Source: Channallabes apus
Taxonomy: Eukaryota; Chordata; Actinopteri; Siluriformes; Clariidae
Direction: 5' to 3'
Assembly (NCBI GenBank): GCA_030522415.1
Contig: CM060121.1
Span: 17,163,642-17,227,641 of the forward strand
Length of the DNA stretch: 64,000 nt
The translations under genes and the position numbers were made by a program. The notes beneath the pieces were generated by a model. The model did not search any database. It saw nothing but the letters and a program-made list of their open reading frames with translations, and had not been told where the DNA came from. The number at the start of each line of letters is the position of its first letter. Position 1 is the stretch's first letter. Shown piece by piece: positions 25,641 through 39,799 of this stretch.

Positions 25641-25879
25641 TCCAAAGATTGTCTGAAGCAGAAGTGAAAAGTTAATATTTTATTTACATCATATCTCTAC
25701 CTCATTTTTGGTACTATGAAAGGGGAAACTGCAACATCAGAACAATAAACCTTACAGTAAAGGCGATTACTATAATCTCTTCCATGGTGTTCTATCCACA
25801 CTCTCTCGGTGTAATTATTTTGGTTTGTTATGTCATCCCAAAAAAATACACCCCTCTGAAGTTTCAGAGAAGCCACTAA

Positions 25880-26230
25880 TCATAATGATAAATTCCTCCC
25901 ACCATCTCTGGAGTCATTTCCAGTCAGTTCCAAATGCAGACCCTCGCTAATGTGCTGGTGTATGTGCATATTAAAAGGATCCAGCCATATAATCTTTCTG
26001 ATGCGTAATGCGTAGGTTCGGTGATTCATCCCATAATCTTATGACATCACAAATTGAAGCACTCCCAATTATCCAGTGTGCAAACTAAACTCCGCAAAAA
26101 GCTATTAGGGTAAACCCTAATTGTATTTATTCTCCTTGATTAATTGCACCGTGATTAGAAGCGTAGATTATTTGTGTAAGAAGGCAATGACTCAGCTTAA
26201 CTGTTAAAGCATTAGACCTAACTTTCTTTA
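25880..26230. promoter_or_regulatory. Candidate conserved non-coding element
   Basis: Repeat-free sequence with the texture of vertebrate developmental enhancers: several homeodomain-type words (TAATTG, GATTAATTG, TAAT), a TATGACATCA half-CRE, CCATAATCTTATGACATC and TGCATATTAAAAGG. No coding frame exists. This is pattern recognition only; alignment to other fishes is required. Confidence 0.25.
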
Positions 26231-26439
26231 AGAGCTCACTTTATACAAAGTTTTAATTAACACATTTTGAAAAATTAGAAATATTGTTCATCTCAGTACA
26301 GTCAAAAGATGTTATATAAATACGTAGTGTATTTGTTCAGAGCTAAACAGTGTTTTCGCCTTTTACTGATGTAACCTTTCAAGTTTCGAACAGCCAGAGA
26401 CTATTAAAGCATTATTCTGCTCACTAAACCTGGGATACA

Positions 26440-26484
<45 letters not shown>

Positions 26485-26489
26485 ACACT
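26440..26489 (+). repeat. Microsatellite (AC)n
   Basis: About 50 bases of AC with one T interruption. Confidence 0.95.
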
Positions 26490-29213
26490 CAACTTCAAAA
26501 TCAAAAAGTTTTTGGACATTAGAAGGAAGTCTAAATTTAGGAAATTAAAAGATATCAATAAGCTGGTAATTTATACAGTAAATGGAACAGGAAGTGAACA
26601 GATGTGTTTTGATAATAGGGTCAAACAAAACTGTTCACCCATGCTTACCTACGCTTCGTACACAAACCTATGGTCTGGGGGTTTAGGGCGGGGTAGGGTG
26701 GACGAATACTCATCTGTAACGGCTGTAACAGTAAACAGAAGTGGGCTCCACTACCCAACAACTTCTCTTTTCTGGTCATTCAAATGTATTTACATATTTT
26801 TCTAGCCTATGACATAAAAGTATCAGCTTGAAATTTCTCATTACTGAACTATAAATGTTTCTGTGCACTGTTATAAAGTTAGTCTACATTTATCAGGTGT
26901 ATAAACAAGCTATCATTCAATTGTAGCTAGTCATTTATAATAATATATAAATATAAGTGCCAGATATTATCTTGCTTGAATAAATAGATATGACTGAAAA
27001 TGAAAAACTAGGTTAGAGTACATTCAGTGAGCCAACACCGAATACTCCTCAGGGTCAGAAGTCCGTTATCAAACTCTACTTTCATTGGCTGACCCTGTAC
27101 ACATGAGCACACTCCCACCTAGAACATGATAAACTAACCATGAACGTGACCTTCTATAAAGTTTGCACTGTAGAACAACCTCAAATACTCTGTAAATTAC
27201 TGCAGCAAGAACAAGTGATAAGAGAACTGCCAACCCCATCCAAGAGTGAATGCTTTGTAGAGTTAAGTCAGAATGAAATGTCAAGTCAGGTTATGACAAA
27301 TTAATGCTGGCATTCATAAAACAAATATTACACAGGAGAAATAAATGCAGTGCCTTACAGTCCCAAATACAAGCTTTAGTAGACAGAAGGCAGAATGTGC
27401 CTAAACATCATGGTTTTGCATTGTCAACATTCTAGGTAGCACTGCCAACAGAGGGAGAAAAAGAGACAGATGGCCCTCAGCGAAAGGTCAAGCGGATGGA
27501 AAATTTGCCCATTCCCCCCTAATGAATTGAAAGGTCAGTGCCACCTTATCTCTGAGAAGATAACAAAAGCTGCAGGAGCAGAAGGGTCAGTTCACACCAG
27601 CTTGTGGACAACCTGCATGCTCCTCCCTCACCTGGCCATAATACTCCACCTCATCTCTCCTTCACTTGCCTTTTTCCATCTGGTCCAACAACAGGGTGGT
27701 ATGTGATAATTATGGAAAATCACAGGAGGAAAAATCAACAGTGGCTGGATAACACTGGCTATCACTTATTTGCATTGCTAAGAGCCTGGCATGGTAAAAC
27801 ATGTTCCTGGTCCTTCAGACATCAAGTCCTTGGCAATGATTAACCACAGAGGAACTAAACAGGACCTGGCCATTATCTGGGAAGTAAAAAAAAAAAACTC
27901 ACAGGTGTTTAAAACATGATTTTAGGCAATACTCCAGAGCATTTCAAAATGGTGTGATTGGAAAGAGTACAATAGCTACAGTTTTTTGTTTTCTTTTGGG
28001 AAAGTTAGGTGTTGGCAGTATATCTTGATCTCATATAGAACATTTTGGAAGGTACTAAAGAATTAGCGGTAGCGAATTCATTTTCATTGCTGTTCTCAGG
28101 TTATTGGTTTGTCTTTTTGTTTATGCACCCTTACACTAATATGCTTGTGCCAAAGTTCCTGAGTGATTTGGTATTCACATCAATGATTACTTAAAGATTA
28201 CATTTGGCCTCACACACTTTGTTTCATGAGCTGAGAAGTTGCACCTGCAGCATTATACACTACTGTATGTATTGGAGGAAAGCTGAAACGTGGCAACAAT
28301 GTGTCTCCATCGTAGCAAGTCGTGTGGTGAAGCAAGCCGCGTGGTGAAGACTTCGTGACTAACTGGCATCCTCTGATGTCAGCACAGAGCACAACTAATG
28401 CTGACATTAGTATGCATAGCAGTGGGGAGGTGATGTCAATGTGGGAACATTGCGGAGGATCATTTTTCTCTTAGCAAAGCCTTCCCAGACCCTGGGACTG
28501 CCAGGGCAGATCTGGATACGTTTACCTATTAAAGTACTGAGTGTGTTTGTGCCACAGCTGTCAATTTATGCGTGACTCATATTTTTGTTCTGGGAGAAAA
28601 AGGCAGAACAAGCTTTTAATTCGATTGAACACTGGTTGTTTTTGTATTGGACTAAATTAGAGATAAGGGGAGCAGAACTGTGCTCCAAATCATTTCTCTC
28701 ACATGAAAACTAAATCTGTGAAAAATCATTAAGACATAAATTACTAAAGAAATGACCTTGTATGTTAATTTTTTACCCCCATTACATGATTTCATAAATA
28801 TGTACAATATTGCAAGCGGAGAGTGTGGAGACTGTGCTAAAGACTGTACAACACTAACCCTTATACACCATCGGCCTTGAATCTAATGAACTCTATGATG
28901 AGTCAATTTAATAGCGTCATTTATTCAATTAGTTCAGTAATTAACATTGATCCTGAACCGACAACAATGAGCTAATGCATACAAAAGAATTATTACTATG
29001 TAATTGGTAACTGTTATTATTTATATTACTGGTCATTTTCACACTAATAAGATCGGCATTTATGGAAATGCTAATAAATCAATCATAACTGTGCTGTGTC
29101 ATATTGTGTGCTAACTTCATAGCACACAATTAAATCGAGTAATCGAATTCAGAGTAAGACAACTAGCATTAGCCAAGTTCAATAGGATGCTAGTTCATTA
29201 TTAAGCACAAATA
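26490..29213. other. Unique non-coding sequence
   Basis: No recognised gene or transposon. The part at about 28850-29110 is rich in TAAT-type words and resembles conserved non-coding DNA. Frames of 60-97 codons here carry no motifs. Confidence 0.45.
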
Positions 29214-30675
29214 CACTGTAAAAAATGTTCGTAATTCTAACAGTAAAATACCGTATAAATGCTACAGAATAAAACTGTATTTCACAAAACTTGGGATAAC
29301 CGTAGAATTTACAGTGAAAAACTGTAATTAGTTTTACAGAGTAAGACCTAGAATTTAACAGTTAAAAACATATGAAAATATGGTTTATTGCAGTAAAATT
29401 TATGATATACTGTATTTATAAAAAGGAAACTCTCAGAGAAGGTATATCATGGAGCATCAGTTTATATTTTACTAAACCTTTGTTGATAGAGTTTAAAAAT
29501 CAGAAAAATATCTGCTCTGTAAAAAATAAACTTTAAAATTTTACGGTATAAAACTGGCAGCTGTGGTTGGCAGAAATTTACCGTAAAAAATACGGTAGCA
29601 ACACTATTGTGTGTACGGGATTGCACTCATTATACTGTATATTTTACAGATATTAATAGTTTTTTCTACGGTTTATAGCCGTCTAATATACATTAACCAA
29701 GGACTTAAAATTTGTGAATGGTATTCCACCCTTTGATGACTGTGGCAAGGACAGCCGCTAGCACGCGCCACTTTGCCCGCTGCCACCGCCATATTTAGAT
29801 TGTCTGCCCAAAAAAATGTCCACCCTGACATTTGGATATTTGATTTTGAGAATTTAAATATTATTTTGCTGTTTTTATTAAAAAATACATGAGGCCATGC
29901 TGATGTCCGAGTCTTGAATAAATTTTGATTGGTTTTGATGATTTGATTTAGGTTTGTATTCATCAATTAGTATAAAAGTATTCTTAATAGTTTCTTAACA
30001 GTAAAATCCGAATGCATAGCAATGTAACTTCTATCTCTTTTAGCTCCAGCTAGTGTGATAAAATGATGCTTTCACAGAATTGCTGAAGCAAGTGTAGCAA
30101 GCATGGTAGTGTAGTGGTTAGCACTGTCGCCTTCCACCACCAGGGTCTGGGTTCGAGTCCTGGCAAAGCTCGATTCCCATCTCTGTGTGCATGGAGTTTG
30201 TATGTTCTCCCCCTGCTTGGTGGGTTTCCTCCAGGTACTAGTCACCCCCCCCCCCCAATATATAGGATAAAGTTGTATAGATGATGGGTGAGAGTGTGTG
30301 AAAAAAGATGGAAATAAACCGTTATTATTACAACATAAATCTTTAAATTAGACAGTTCTGAGCTGTAAAAAACATGGTTATGATCCGTATTTGTTACAAT
30401 GTAAACCCTGGAATTTGGCGGGAATAAACTGTTTTTATAACAACATGCAGTAAACATGTTAATTAGACAGTTATAAACTGTTAAAAAAAATTTAAATCTG
30501 TAAAAAAAATTACGGTAAATTTCTGACAACCACAGCTGGCATTTTTTACCGTAAAATTTACGGTTTATAATTTTTTTCGCAGTGCAATAACGGTGGTACC
30601 GTATTTTTTACGGTAGAATTCTGGCAACCACAGCTGCCGTTTTTTTTACCGTAAAATGTACTATTTATTTTGCAT
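29214..30675. mobile_element. CACTA-like non-autonomous element, copy 1
   Basis: It starts CACTGTAAAAAATG and ends in an inverted, diverged counterpart (TTTATTTTGCAT). CACTG/CACTA ends suggest the CACTA/EnSpm superfamily. Inside each end lie blocks with ACGGTAAAAAA, GGCAGCTGTGGTTGCCAGAA and TTACCGTAAAAAATACGGTA, in opposite orientations at the left (about 29540-29600) and right (about 30510-30660). There is no transposase. A truncated V-SINE sits inside at about 30100-30300. Copy 2 lies at 43183-45066. The superfamily is uncertain because a 3-bp target duplication is not obvious. Confidence 0.6.
30100..30300 (+). repeat. Internally deleted V-SINE inside CACTA-like copy 1
   Basis: The tRNA-like head and part of the core are clear (GTGTAGTGGTTAGCACTG, GGGTTCGAGTCC, GGAGTTTGTATGTTCTCC, GGTGGGTTTCCTCC). 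The sequence then jumps through a C12 run (30245-30256) to the tail (AGGATAAAG...ATAGATGATGGGTGAG). The same truncated SINE is at the matching place in copy 2. Confidence 0.8.
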
Positions 30676-31016
30676 AAAAGAATATATTACAAAATAATTA
30701 ATAGTTCGTAAGAAATTAATCCACTCAATAAAGGGTTATATAGACATATCGGTACAAATCCTTGACCTGTGATTCATCTGCATAAGTACATGTTAAATGT
30801 TAGGCTAGTGTCAGTCCCATGTAGTATTGCCCAGAATAGCCTAAGCACTATTGGCGTCCAATACCAACCCCACACATTTTCCGAGACCAACTGGATAGAC
30901 AGTGCCAGAAACTGCAGGTGAAACTCAAAACCTTGTAATGTGCACTAAGAGCTGATCTCCATACAACAAATAGCATATACTGTATGCATATAGCATATAA
31001 CTCTTAGCCTGTTGGT
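30676..31016. other. Unique non-coding sequence
   Basis: Nothing recognisable between the CACTA-like element and the tRNA-type SINE. Confidence 0.45.
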
Positions 31017-31192
31017 CAGTGGTGGCTCAGCGGTTAAGGTATTAGGCTACAGTTCAGAGGGTTCTGAGTTCAAACCCCAGCGCCATCCGGTTGCCACTGT
31101 TGGGGTCTTGATCAAGGCCCTAAACTCTTAATTGCTCCAATGTCAAAAGAAGAAATGTTGCTGTGAATAAGGGTACCTGTCAAATATTTTAT
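31017..31192 (+). mobile_element. tRNA-derived SINE (second family)
   Basis: The head GGTGGCTCAGCGGTTAAGG looks like box A and GAGTTCAAACCCC like box B of a tRNA. The body CCACTGTTGGGGTCTTGATC and the tail AATAAGGGTACCTGTCAAAT match a SINE family widespread in fish. It differs from the V-SINE. The copy is diverged and has no clear target duplication. Confidence 0.75.
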
Positions 31193-33008
<1,816 letters not shown>

Positions 33009-33273
33009 AGTGGCTTAGTGGTTAGCACTGTCGCCTTGCACCTCCAGGGTCTGTGTTCGATTCCCACTTCTGTGTGAGGAATTTGCATCTTCTCCCCATG
33101 CTTGGTGGGTTACTTCCAGGTACTCCTATTTTAGAATTGCCTGTAGTGTGTGAATGAGTGTGTGTGATTGGCAACCCTTCCGGGGTGTACCCCGCCTCAT
33201 GCCCTAAGTCTCCTAAAATAGGCCCCCTGTGACCCACAGGATAAAGCGATATAGATGGTGAGTGAGTGAGTGT
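33009..33273 (+). mobile_element. V-SINE, diverged copy
   Basis: Head (TGGCTTAGTGGTTAGCACTG, GTGTTCGATTCCC), shortened core (TTGCATCTTCTCCCC, TTGGTGGGTTAC) and tail (GGATAAAGCGATATAGATGG, then GTGAGTGAGTG) are all present in order. It has several small internal deletions against the copy at 5604 and no clear target duplication, so it is older. Confidence 0.85.
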
Positions 33274-35205
33274 TTAAGTACTGTACCTCCATCTCTGGAC
33301 CAGTAAATCTGACAAAGTAAAAAATTCCCCTTAGGTTAGCCTGTAATGGATTTGCCTGGGTGACAAGCCAGTCATTTATTAGCCAATCAGATTACTGCAA
33401 ATATTTGTCAGGGTTAGCACAAAATAGCCACAAAATGTTGTCCATCTATGGTCAGTTTAGGCTTTCTACCTTTTTTTTGCAAGAGTTGATATGATTATAT
33501 GACCTTGTGGATTACCACTTATTGGCATAAATTTTTCCTGTTTGAATAAGGTGAGATTAACTTTTGTTTGCTTTTTCACATTTCTGGAGCGTTCACTATG
33601 TGCAGAGTAAAAATGTAATTTATTCACAACAGAATAAGAATAAGAAATTTGCTGGCCAATAGCCACAGAGAACCAGGGTCTGTAGTACGATCCTATAACT
33701 TTTTCAGAATATTCATCCCATCCCTGTGGGGTGGACAGAAAACAGAAAACTACTTTCTTCCAGGATGATTATCTCATATGTCATTAATCAGAGTGTGCTT
33801 GCAGTTTAGTTGGCAATTGATAGCCAAGCTACAGTAGTGCCTCCTACAAGTCTCCTACGAATACTGACCCAGCTCTTTTTTGGGTCAAACTGCTAACATA
33901 AGATATAGCCAATAATGAATGCATGTCAAAATAAGAAGTAGCTAAAGTAAAAGGTAGGCTGAAAAAACTTGATTGTGGGCTGATAATTGCAGCTATCCTC
34001 TGGCTAGTCGGTATGATTAATAAATGTTGTAAAAGAGTAGTGGGTGGGCATTGACTACTCAGGGCAGAGCGACTAATACAGACTTTTTGACCTGAGATGA
34101 ATAATATCAGACATGGTGTTCCCAACTGTCACTGCTTTTGCTCTCCATACAGAAAGAGGAAAAAGAGGAGGCTGATGTATAGACATATAACGGATGCATA
34201 TTAACACACTTTCACTGCATATTGCTTTTCCTGGTGCAGAGCTATCAATTTCCTTCTAGATGGGTCAATGTTGTCATTCTTTTATAACATCAAGAAGAAC
34301 TCTCATGCATTTTTAGTGCCTGATTTCATGCTCTGGGTTTTACCCAAGTCAATACTAGCTGAAGTGTCCATAGATGAAAGCATAGAGGAAGAAAGATTTT
34401 TATCAAGCATGAGAGTTTTTTTTTTTTCTTTCTTTCATTGCACACAGTTTATATAGTATGTCAAACTGATGCCTTATAGTGGGGGAAAACATTGTGTGTT
34501 CTCAAATGCTTAACTTTTTATTTCATCTCATAAAATTTGAAGCTCATGAAGAATCAAGTTTGGAGACTTCAAATGTCAGGTTTTGAAAAAGAAAATCATG
34601 AAATGGTTTATATTGGATTCTCATCCATGGTGTCTACATGAAAGCATGCAATATTTTGCCAATATACTGAAGCAAAAGCGAAAATCATTCCTTTCTATGT
34701 GCTGTGCCAATGGAGAAGCCTTATTAGTGCTGAGCAGCTATATTGGTCTTTTTATGCATGTTAAGGTATGACATATATCATGTCACCTTTTCCCCATAGT
34801 ATGCTTCATTTTTAATAGTAGTATAATCTAAAGCCTCTAATACAGCACTTATAATCAGCATAGGACTCAAATTCTTGGTATTTTTCTCTGAAAGCACTAC
34901 CAATTATTTTCTCAGAGACATATTCTTTTTATAGAATTTCCCACATTAGCAAATTATCTGAGTCTTAATCTCAAGCCTTAATGGTAGCCAACCCCTCCTG
35001 TGGGTTAAAATGTCCAGTGTCTTCCTCTTGAAAAACGTACTTGCCTATTCTTAGCACTCAGCCCTCTTCAGATTAGCCCTGCTATTTTTGTAGCACCAAA
35101 TCTGCACACAGTCTGCTTCAACGAGCCTACAAATCCACATCATCCTATCCTGCTAACTGGCTAACCCCTGTGCCTTGGCTAGACAATGACAACAATGGGT
35201 TTGAT

Positions 35206-35208
<3 letters not shown>
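33274..35208. other. Unique non-coding sequence
   Basis: No gene or transposon recognised. Frames of up to 93 codons have no protein-like features. Confidence 0.45.

Positions 35209-35276
<68 letters not shown>
35209..35276 (+). repeat. Microsatellite (GT)n
   Basis: About 68 bases of uninterrupted GT. Confidence 0.97.
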
Positions 35277-35279
<3 letters not shown>

Positions 35280-36207
35280 TGCATGAGCAAATACTGTAAG
35301 GATTCAACCATGTAACTGCATTCCTTCGTCACTGCTAATAATGTCTCAAGTCCCTGGTCTACATTTTTGTATTTTAGCAATTCATTCTGCATGCCTTGTT
35401 ATTTGGAATTCAGACCCACACATCTGTGAGAGAGTCTCGCGGTCATCAAGTCGAGGCATGTGTCATGTTCCCTTACCTGCTCCAAAGTTGTAATAACTTG
35501 TTTTACCAAGGGAATTAATTAGCTGAGTGCTAAAGCTCAGGCATTATAATGAGCAATTCCACCATGACAAAGGACACAGTAAGAAAACAGGCCACAGGGA
35601 ACCTGTAAGCCAATGTGGAGGAGAGGAAGCAAAGGAGTGAGTAAGGGAGGGATGTGTAGGGAGTTCATCTGCTTAGTGTGCAGAGCCTGATACTATCAGC
35701 TTTCCCAATTAAGTGAATTGCAGCCTTGGTGAAAATATTTGTTTTCACATGAGTTTTTTAGCTGATGTAGCTGCTACAGCTGAATAAAATATGTGTGTGC
35801 AGAATATATAGAATGACTAGCAAGATAACAGATTGAAACTAAGACATAGCCTCCCACGCCAGTAATTGTTTGTTCACCTGAACATGCAAACAATTATTAT
35901 AAGACAATCATGTTGCAGCAGCACAATTCATAAAATCAAGCTTAAAACCAAATGCCGGAATGTGGAAAATGTGACCTTAATGACTTTGGAATGGGTCTGG
36001 GTATTAGATGGACTTGTTTTTGAAACTGCTTTCTGAACCTCTTGGGAGCGTCACACATTTTCACAGAGAATGATGTAAAGAATGAAAAAAATATATAAAT
36101 AAATAACATGATACAGTGAGGGGGAGTAATTTTTGCTACCTTGATGATGAGAGAGGTGAACCCCAGATTGATTTGAGCTGACAGGAAGGCTACAGAAACT
36201 TTTGCAA
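35277..36207. other. Unique non-coding sequence
   Basis: No gene. Around 35500-35570 (GGGAATTAATTAGCTGAGTG, CATTATAATGAGCAATTCC) the sequence looks enhancer-like but cannot be confirmed. Confidence 0.4.
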
Positions 36208-36720
36208 TTTTATTTATATGGTGCGTTTAGCAATGCACATTGTCACAGTGCAGCTTTACAGAAATAAATAATATAGATATATATTTTTTAAATATTTAGT
36301 CTAAAGTATACAAAATGTTTCTAATATCAAAATTAGAAATAGAAATAGAATTAAGCCGTGGTAGCAAGGAAAAAACTCCCTGAAGCCTTTAGAGTTACAA
36401 TAAACCTTGTGAGGTACCACACTCAAAAGAGAACCTTTCCCCATTTGGGTGATATCAAATAGTATGACGATTAATCAATGATATAAGGTTGAAAGCTCAA
36501 TAATATAACAGGAGAAGTGTTAACGTTAATATAAAGTCTACGTTTGTGAATGAATGGTACAAAACCATTTGTGACAATTTCAGTTCTAAAACTATTGATC
36601 CACTGCAGTCACAGGCTGCCGGCATCAGCCCAGTCCAAGACCATCTTCATGATGAACACATTCAGGTCTACTCCCAAAACTGGCTACATGTTTTTTTTAA
36701 ACTGATCTGATAGAGATTGG
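36208..36720 (-). mobile_element. L2-like LINE 3' UTR fragment
   Basis: Read on the minus strand it follows the same order as the 3' part of the LINE at 52356-53400: CCCAAATGGGGAAAGGTTC, a CTCAAAAG/GGTACC-type block, GGGAGTTTTTTCCTTGCTACC, then AAAGCTGCACTGTGACAATG and the ATATAAATAAAATTG end. Only untranslated tail is present and it is well diverged. Confidence 0.65.
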
Positions 36721-38919
36721 AATAAAGCCAGATGACATTTTTCCAATATTCAACTGCCTAGTTTTGGTTGAGCCTATGCCTAATATAAAGAATTGGATAA
36801 TTGTATGAATAATCAGATTCCCTTCATTTCCCTCATGAAGTGGACAGTATGGCTACCAAGAAAACAGATTTGAAACTAGGCATAGAGGAATAATCATTTG
36901 ACACACTTAGATGTGTTGGCTTAATCTTACTTTGCTTCTGACTGTGCAATTACATAACTTTTTCCTCACTAGTTTTTCAGTTATGGGATGCTAAGATTTA
37001 ATAACTGTTCTTGCCCTTAATTCAAATGTTGCTAGTTTTACCCAATTTTAACAGCTTCTAGGAATTAGAATTCTGTGTATTGCATTTGTTCCTGCTTTAA
37101 AAAAAAAAAAACTTGCACAATTAACCTGTATTTCATTTGCACCCAAGCACTGCCAAGGGGAGTGTTCACCACTGAGGTTTAGGCTTGCAAAACACCAAAG
37201 CAATCGACTCAGTGTTTCTCACTGTAATCTTATGCATTTCCTTTGTGCTTCATAACTCTGTGGATTTCCTTTTGCTTACTTTGCACCATTTGTATTGACT
37301 GTTTGTAACGTAAATCTCTGAGGAAGCTTCCTTTTTGACATGCGGTTCCTACTAGCTTGGCACATGCTGAAAAGTGCACCGCTGCCTAATGGGGAAGAAG
37401 AAGAGACGATGTGTGTGTCAGTCTAAATTATACTTCACTCATATGTTGAAATAAACAAATGGCTGCTGTGCAAACTACAGAACAAGGCAAAAAGGTTCAT
37501 GTAAACGTTGCTATGGTGATTTGTCTAGATACTCTACTGCTGTTCAGTCAAAGCTCAGGAAATGAAAAAGTGCACATCATTTTAGTTTACACGGGGTATA
37601 ATATCCGGTGGAAAAAAAAATCATGCTTCATGTTTTCAGATCTCAAACAGTCTATGACTGAGACATTTTTATTTCAGAAAATCTGCTTTATGACAGTGTC
37701 TATTGTTAAAAGCTCTTAGCAAATAAAGCCAAATTGAAGGAATACAGTTTGCACATTAGCTAAAAAAAGACATGCCAGAAATAGCTACGGCAATGTGATG
37801 TTAGACAGAGGGTAGTATGCCGTTTACAACATAGACATAGCTTATTTATTTGTCTCTTCATGAATTTTTGCTTTTCTGTCGACCATTAACATAGATATGT
37901 AACATTACACTGCATTAGACCCTGACATTTTGTCAGCTGCACATCATTATTGCCATTTTTGTGCCTCTTCAAGCACAAACAACCATGGCTCATCCATTAC
38001 TAAATATGCTAATGATTTTTTTTTTTTGCAATGTCATTTTAAAGAAATAAACCAATTATTAAAACTAATAGAGATTTAATATAGTGCTTTACTGTTTATG
38101 CTGAGTATTTCAAGAACCTACTGTACAGTATCACTTTTTTCGGTTCCAGTTTGGGTTTGCCACAACTGAAAACAAGTTAAAACATCTCACCCTTCAGTTT
38201 GTACAGTAGGTGTGAGCTGCTCAACTGGCTTATTCCAGAAGCAGGATTTATATCCTAGATAAGCCCTGCAGGATGAAGCTACATATTTTCCTAGCTAATC
38301 CTAGATCATTTTAATTTTCATTAGTTATACTGGTTTCAGCTCATTTTCAGTAAAGAAAAAAGTCAGTAATACGTAAGGATGGCAGTTACCCCCGGGAATC
38401 CTGTGTACCTGTAGTATGCTGCAACAGCAAAACAACAACAACAATAAAAAAAGCTCCCTCATTAATTGTTGCCGTGCTCTAGAGAGTAAGTCTGATTCAG
38501 GTCATGTAGGTCAGGTGTCAGAATGATAGACAGGGAGAACGTGTAAGAGAGAAGGTTTCTACAAGGCTTCATATGTCACATGTGTCGACCTCTACCTTGG
38601 AGGTGATACTCAATTCTTTCCCTAGTTATGTGACATGAGTTCACAGCCCTGAGGGAGCTTCATAAATTAGATCTTGCCCGTGACTGTAATGTATTCTAAT
38701 GTATAGTCAGGAGGAACTTACTACAGCAGACCTGCTTGTTTCCAAATTGGCGTAAGAGTGTTTTGGCTAAATAACTCATAATTGCTGCACCAGCAAGGTC
38801 CCTCGGAATAATAGATAATAGAATAATGAAATAATTATTAAGAAATGGAAAAGACGATAAGAAACAGATTAGAGGTATGTGTGAAAATATGTGGCAACAA
38901 TGTGCCAAATTTAATTAAA
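36721..38919. other. Unique non-coding sequence
   Basis: No gene or repeat recognised, ending at the 8-bp duplication of hAT copy B. The 86-codon frame at 37459-37719 has no recognisable domain. Confidence 0.45.
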
Positions 38920-39169
38920 GCAAAATGCAGAGGTGGAAAGTAATGAATTACATTTACTCGCGTTACTGTAATTGAGTAGCTTTTTTGTGTATTTCTACTT
39001 TTTAAAGTAGTTTTGAAAATCTGTCATTTTACTTTTACTTACAGTAAGTACGTTTTGTTTGAAGTATTGTAATTCGCTACATTTTAAATCATATTCGCTA
39101 CTGAGTAAAAAATAAATGAATGAAAATGCCAAAATAATAAAAATATTATGCTTTGTATAAATGCTTCGT

Positions 39170-39345
39170 TGCGCTCGCGTGTGTGTATCATGTCCTGGTC
39201 GCGCGCCGCACCAGACTCCACTCCAGGTTTTCTGACTGTCCCCACATCGGCAGCTACCTGACCTTCCACACGGTCGCTTCCGCCCTGAGAGTGACGTCAT
39301 CGACTAGCGAGACCATATATAAACCGAAAAGAGACGCGGGAAAGA
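39170..39345 (+). promoter_or_regulatory. Promoter-like core inside hAT copy B
   Basis: A CpG-rich stretch (GCGCTCGCGTG, GTCGCGCGCCGC) leads to GAGTGACGTCATCGAC, holding the CREB/ATF palindrome TGACGTCA at about 39291-39298. It is followed about 16 bases later by CCATATATAAACC, a good TATA-type box at about 39313-39322, and then by purine-rich GAGACGCGGGAAAGAGG where a start site would be expected. Spacing and order fit a polymerase II core promoter pointing into the element. Activity is inferred. Confidence 0.45.
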
Positions 39346-39704
39346 GGAAAGAGATTGTGATTTTGGCGTTTTGATATTTGGTTGTGTATTCCGGATTTGA
39401 CTTTTTGCCTCCCATTGACTTTGATTATTGCTTTGTCCCTTTGGTTTGGTTGGTCTTTGTATATATTTATAAATTTGTTTCACTGTATGTTTGTGCACTC
39501 ACTAGTAGTAGGGGCGTGGCTGCCATTTATTTGGGGAAGAGGGAATTTATTCACTGTTTTTGGTTTAGGGAGTCCGGGAAGGTACCTGCATTTTTGTTTG
39601 TGGGTTGTTGTTTTTTTTGCAGGTAATCTAGCTACTAAATATAAATACCATTTTGTTTATTATTTTGGCCTGGGTCCATCCTGAATCTGATCCTCCTCCT
39701 CCTG

Positions 39705-39708
<4 letters not shown>

Positions 39709-39796
<88 letters not shown>
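39709..39796 (+). repeat. Microsatellite (GT)n inside hAT copy B
   Basis: About 88 bases of GT. The matching place in copy A (16418-16438) has only about 10 units, so the tract expanded or shrank after the copies separated. Confidence 0.95.

Positions 39797-39799
<3 letters not shown>

Larger units (their letters stand above)
23581..26439. other. Mostly unique sequence; possible regulatory DNA
   Basis: No gene. A (TG)nG14 tract lies at 24216-24239, and T-rich runs near 25040-25053 and 25188-25204. The part around 25.5-26.2 kb differs from the surroundings and is treated separately. Confidence 0.5.

Noticed and set aside
26512..26805. 97-codon plus-strand frame
   Set aside because: No motif, no splice context and no similarity I can name; expected by chance in this length of sequence.
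39382..39684. 100-codon frame in hAT copy B, partly shared with 16512-16703 in copy A
   Set aside because: Similarity follows from the elements being near-identical at DNA level. The frame is hydrophobic and low in complexity, lacks a domain, and is broken by a 70-bp difference between copies.
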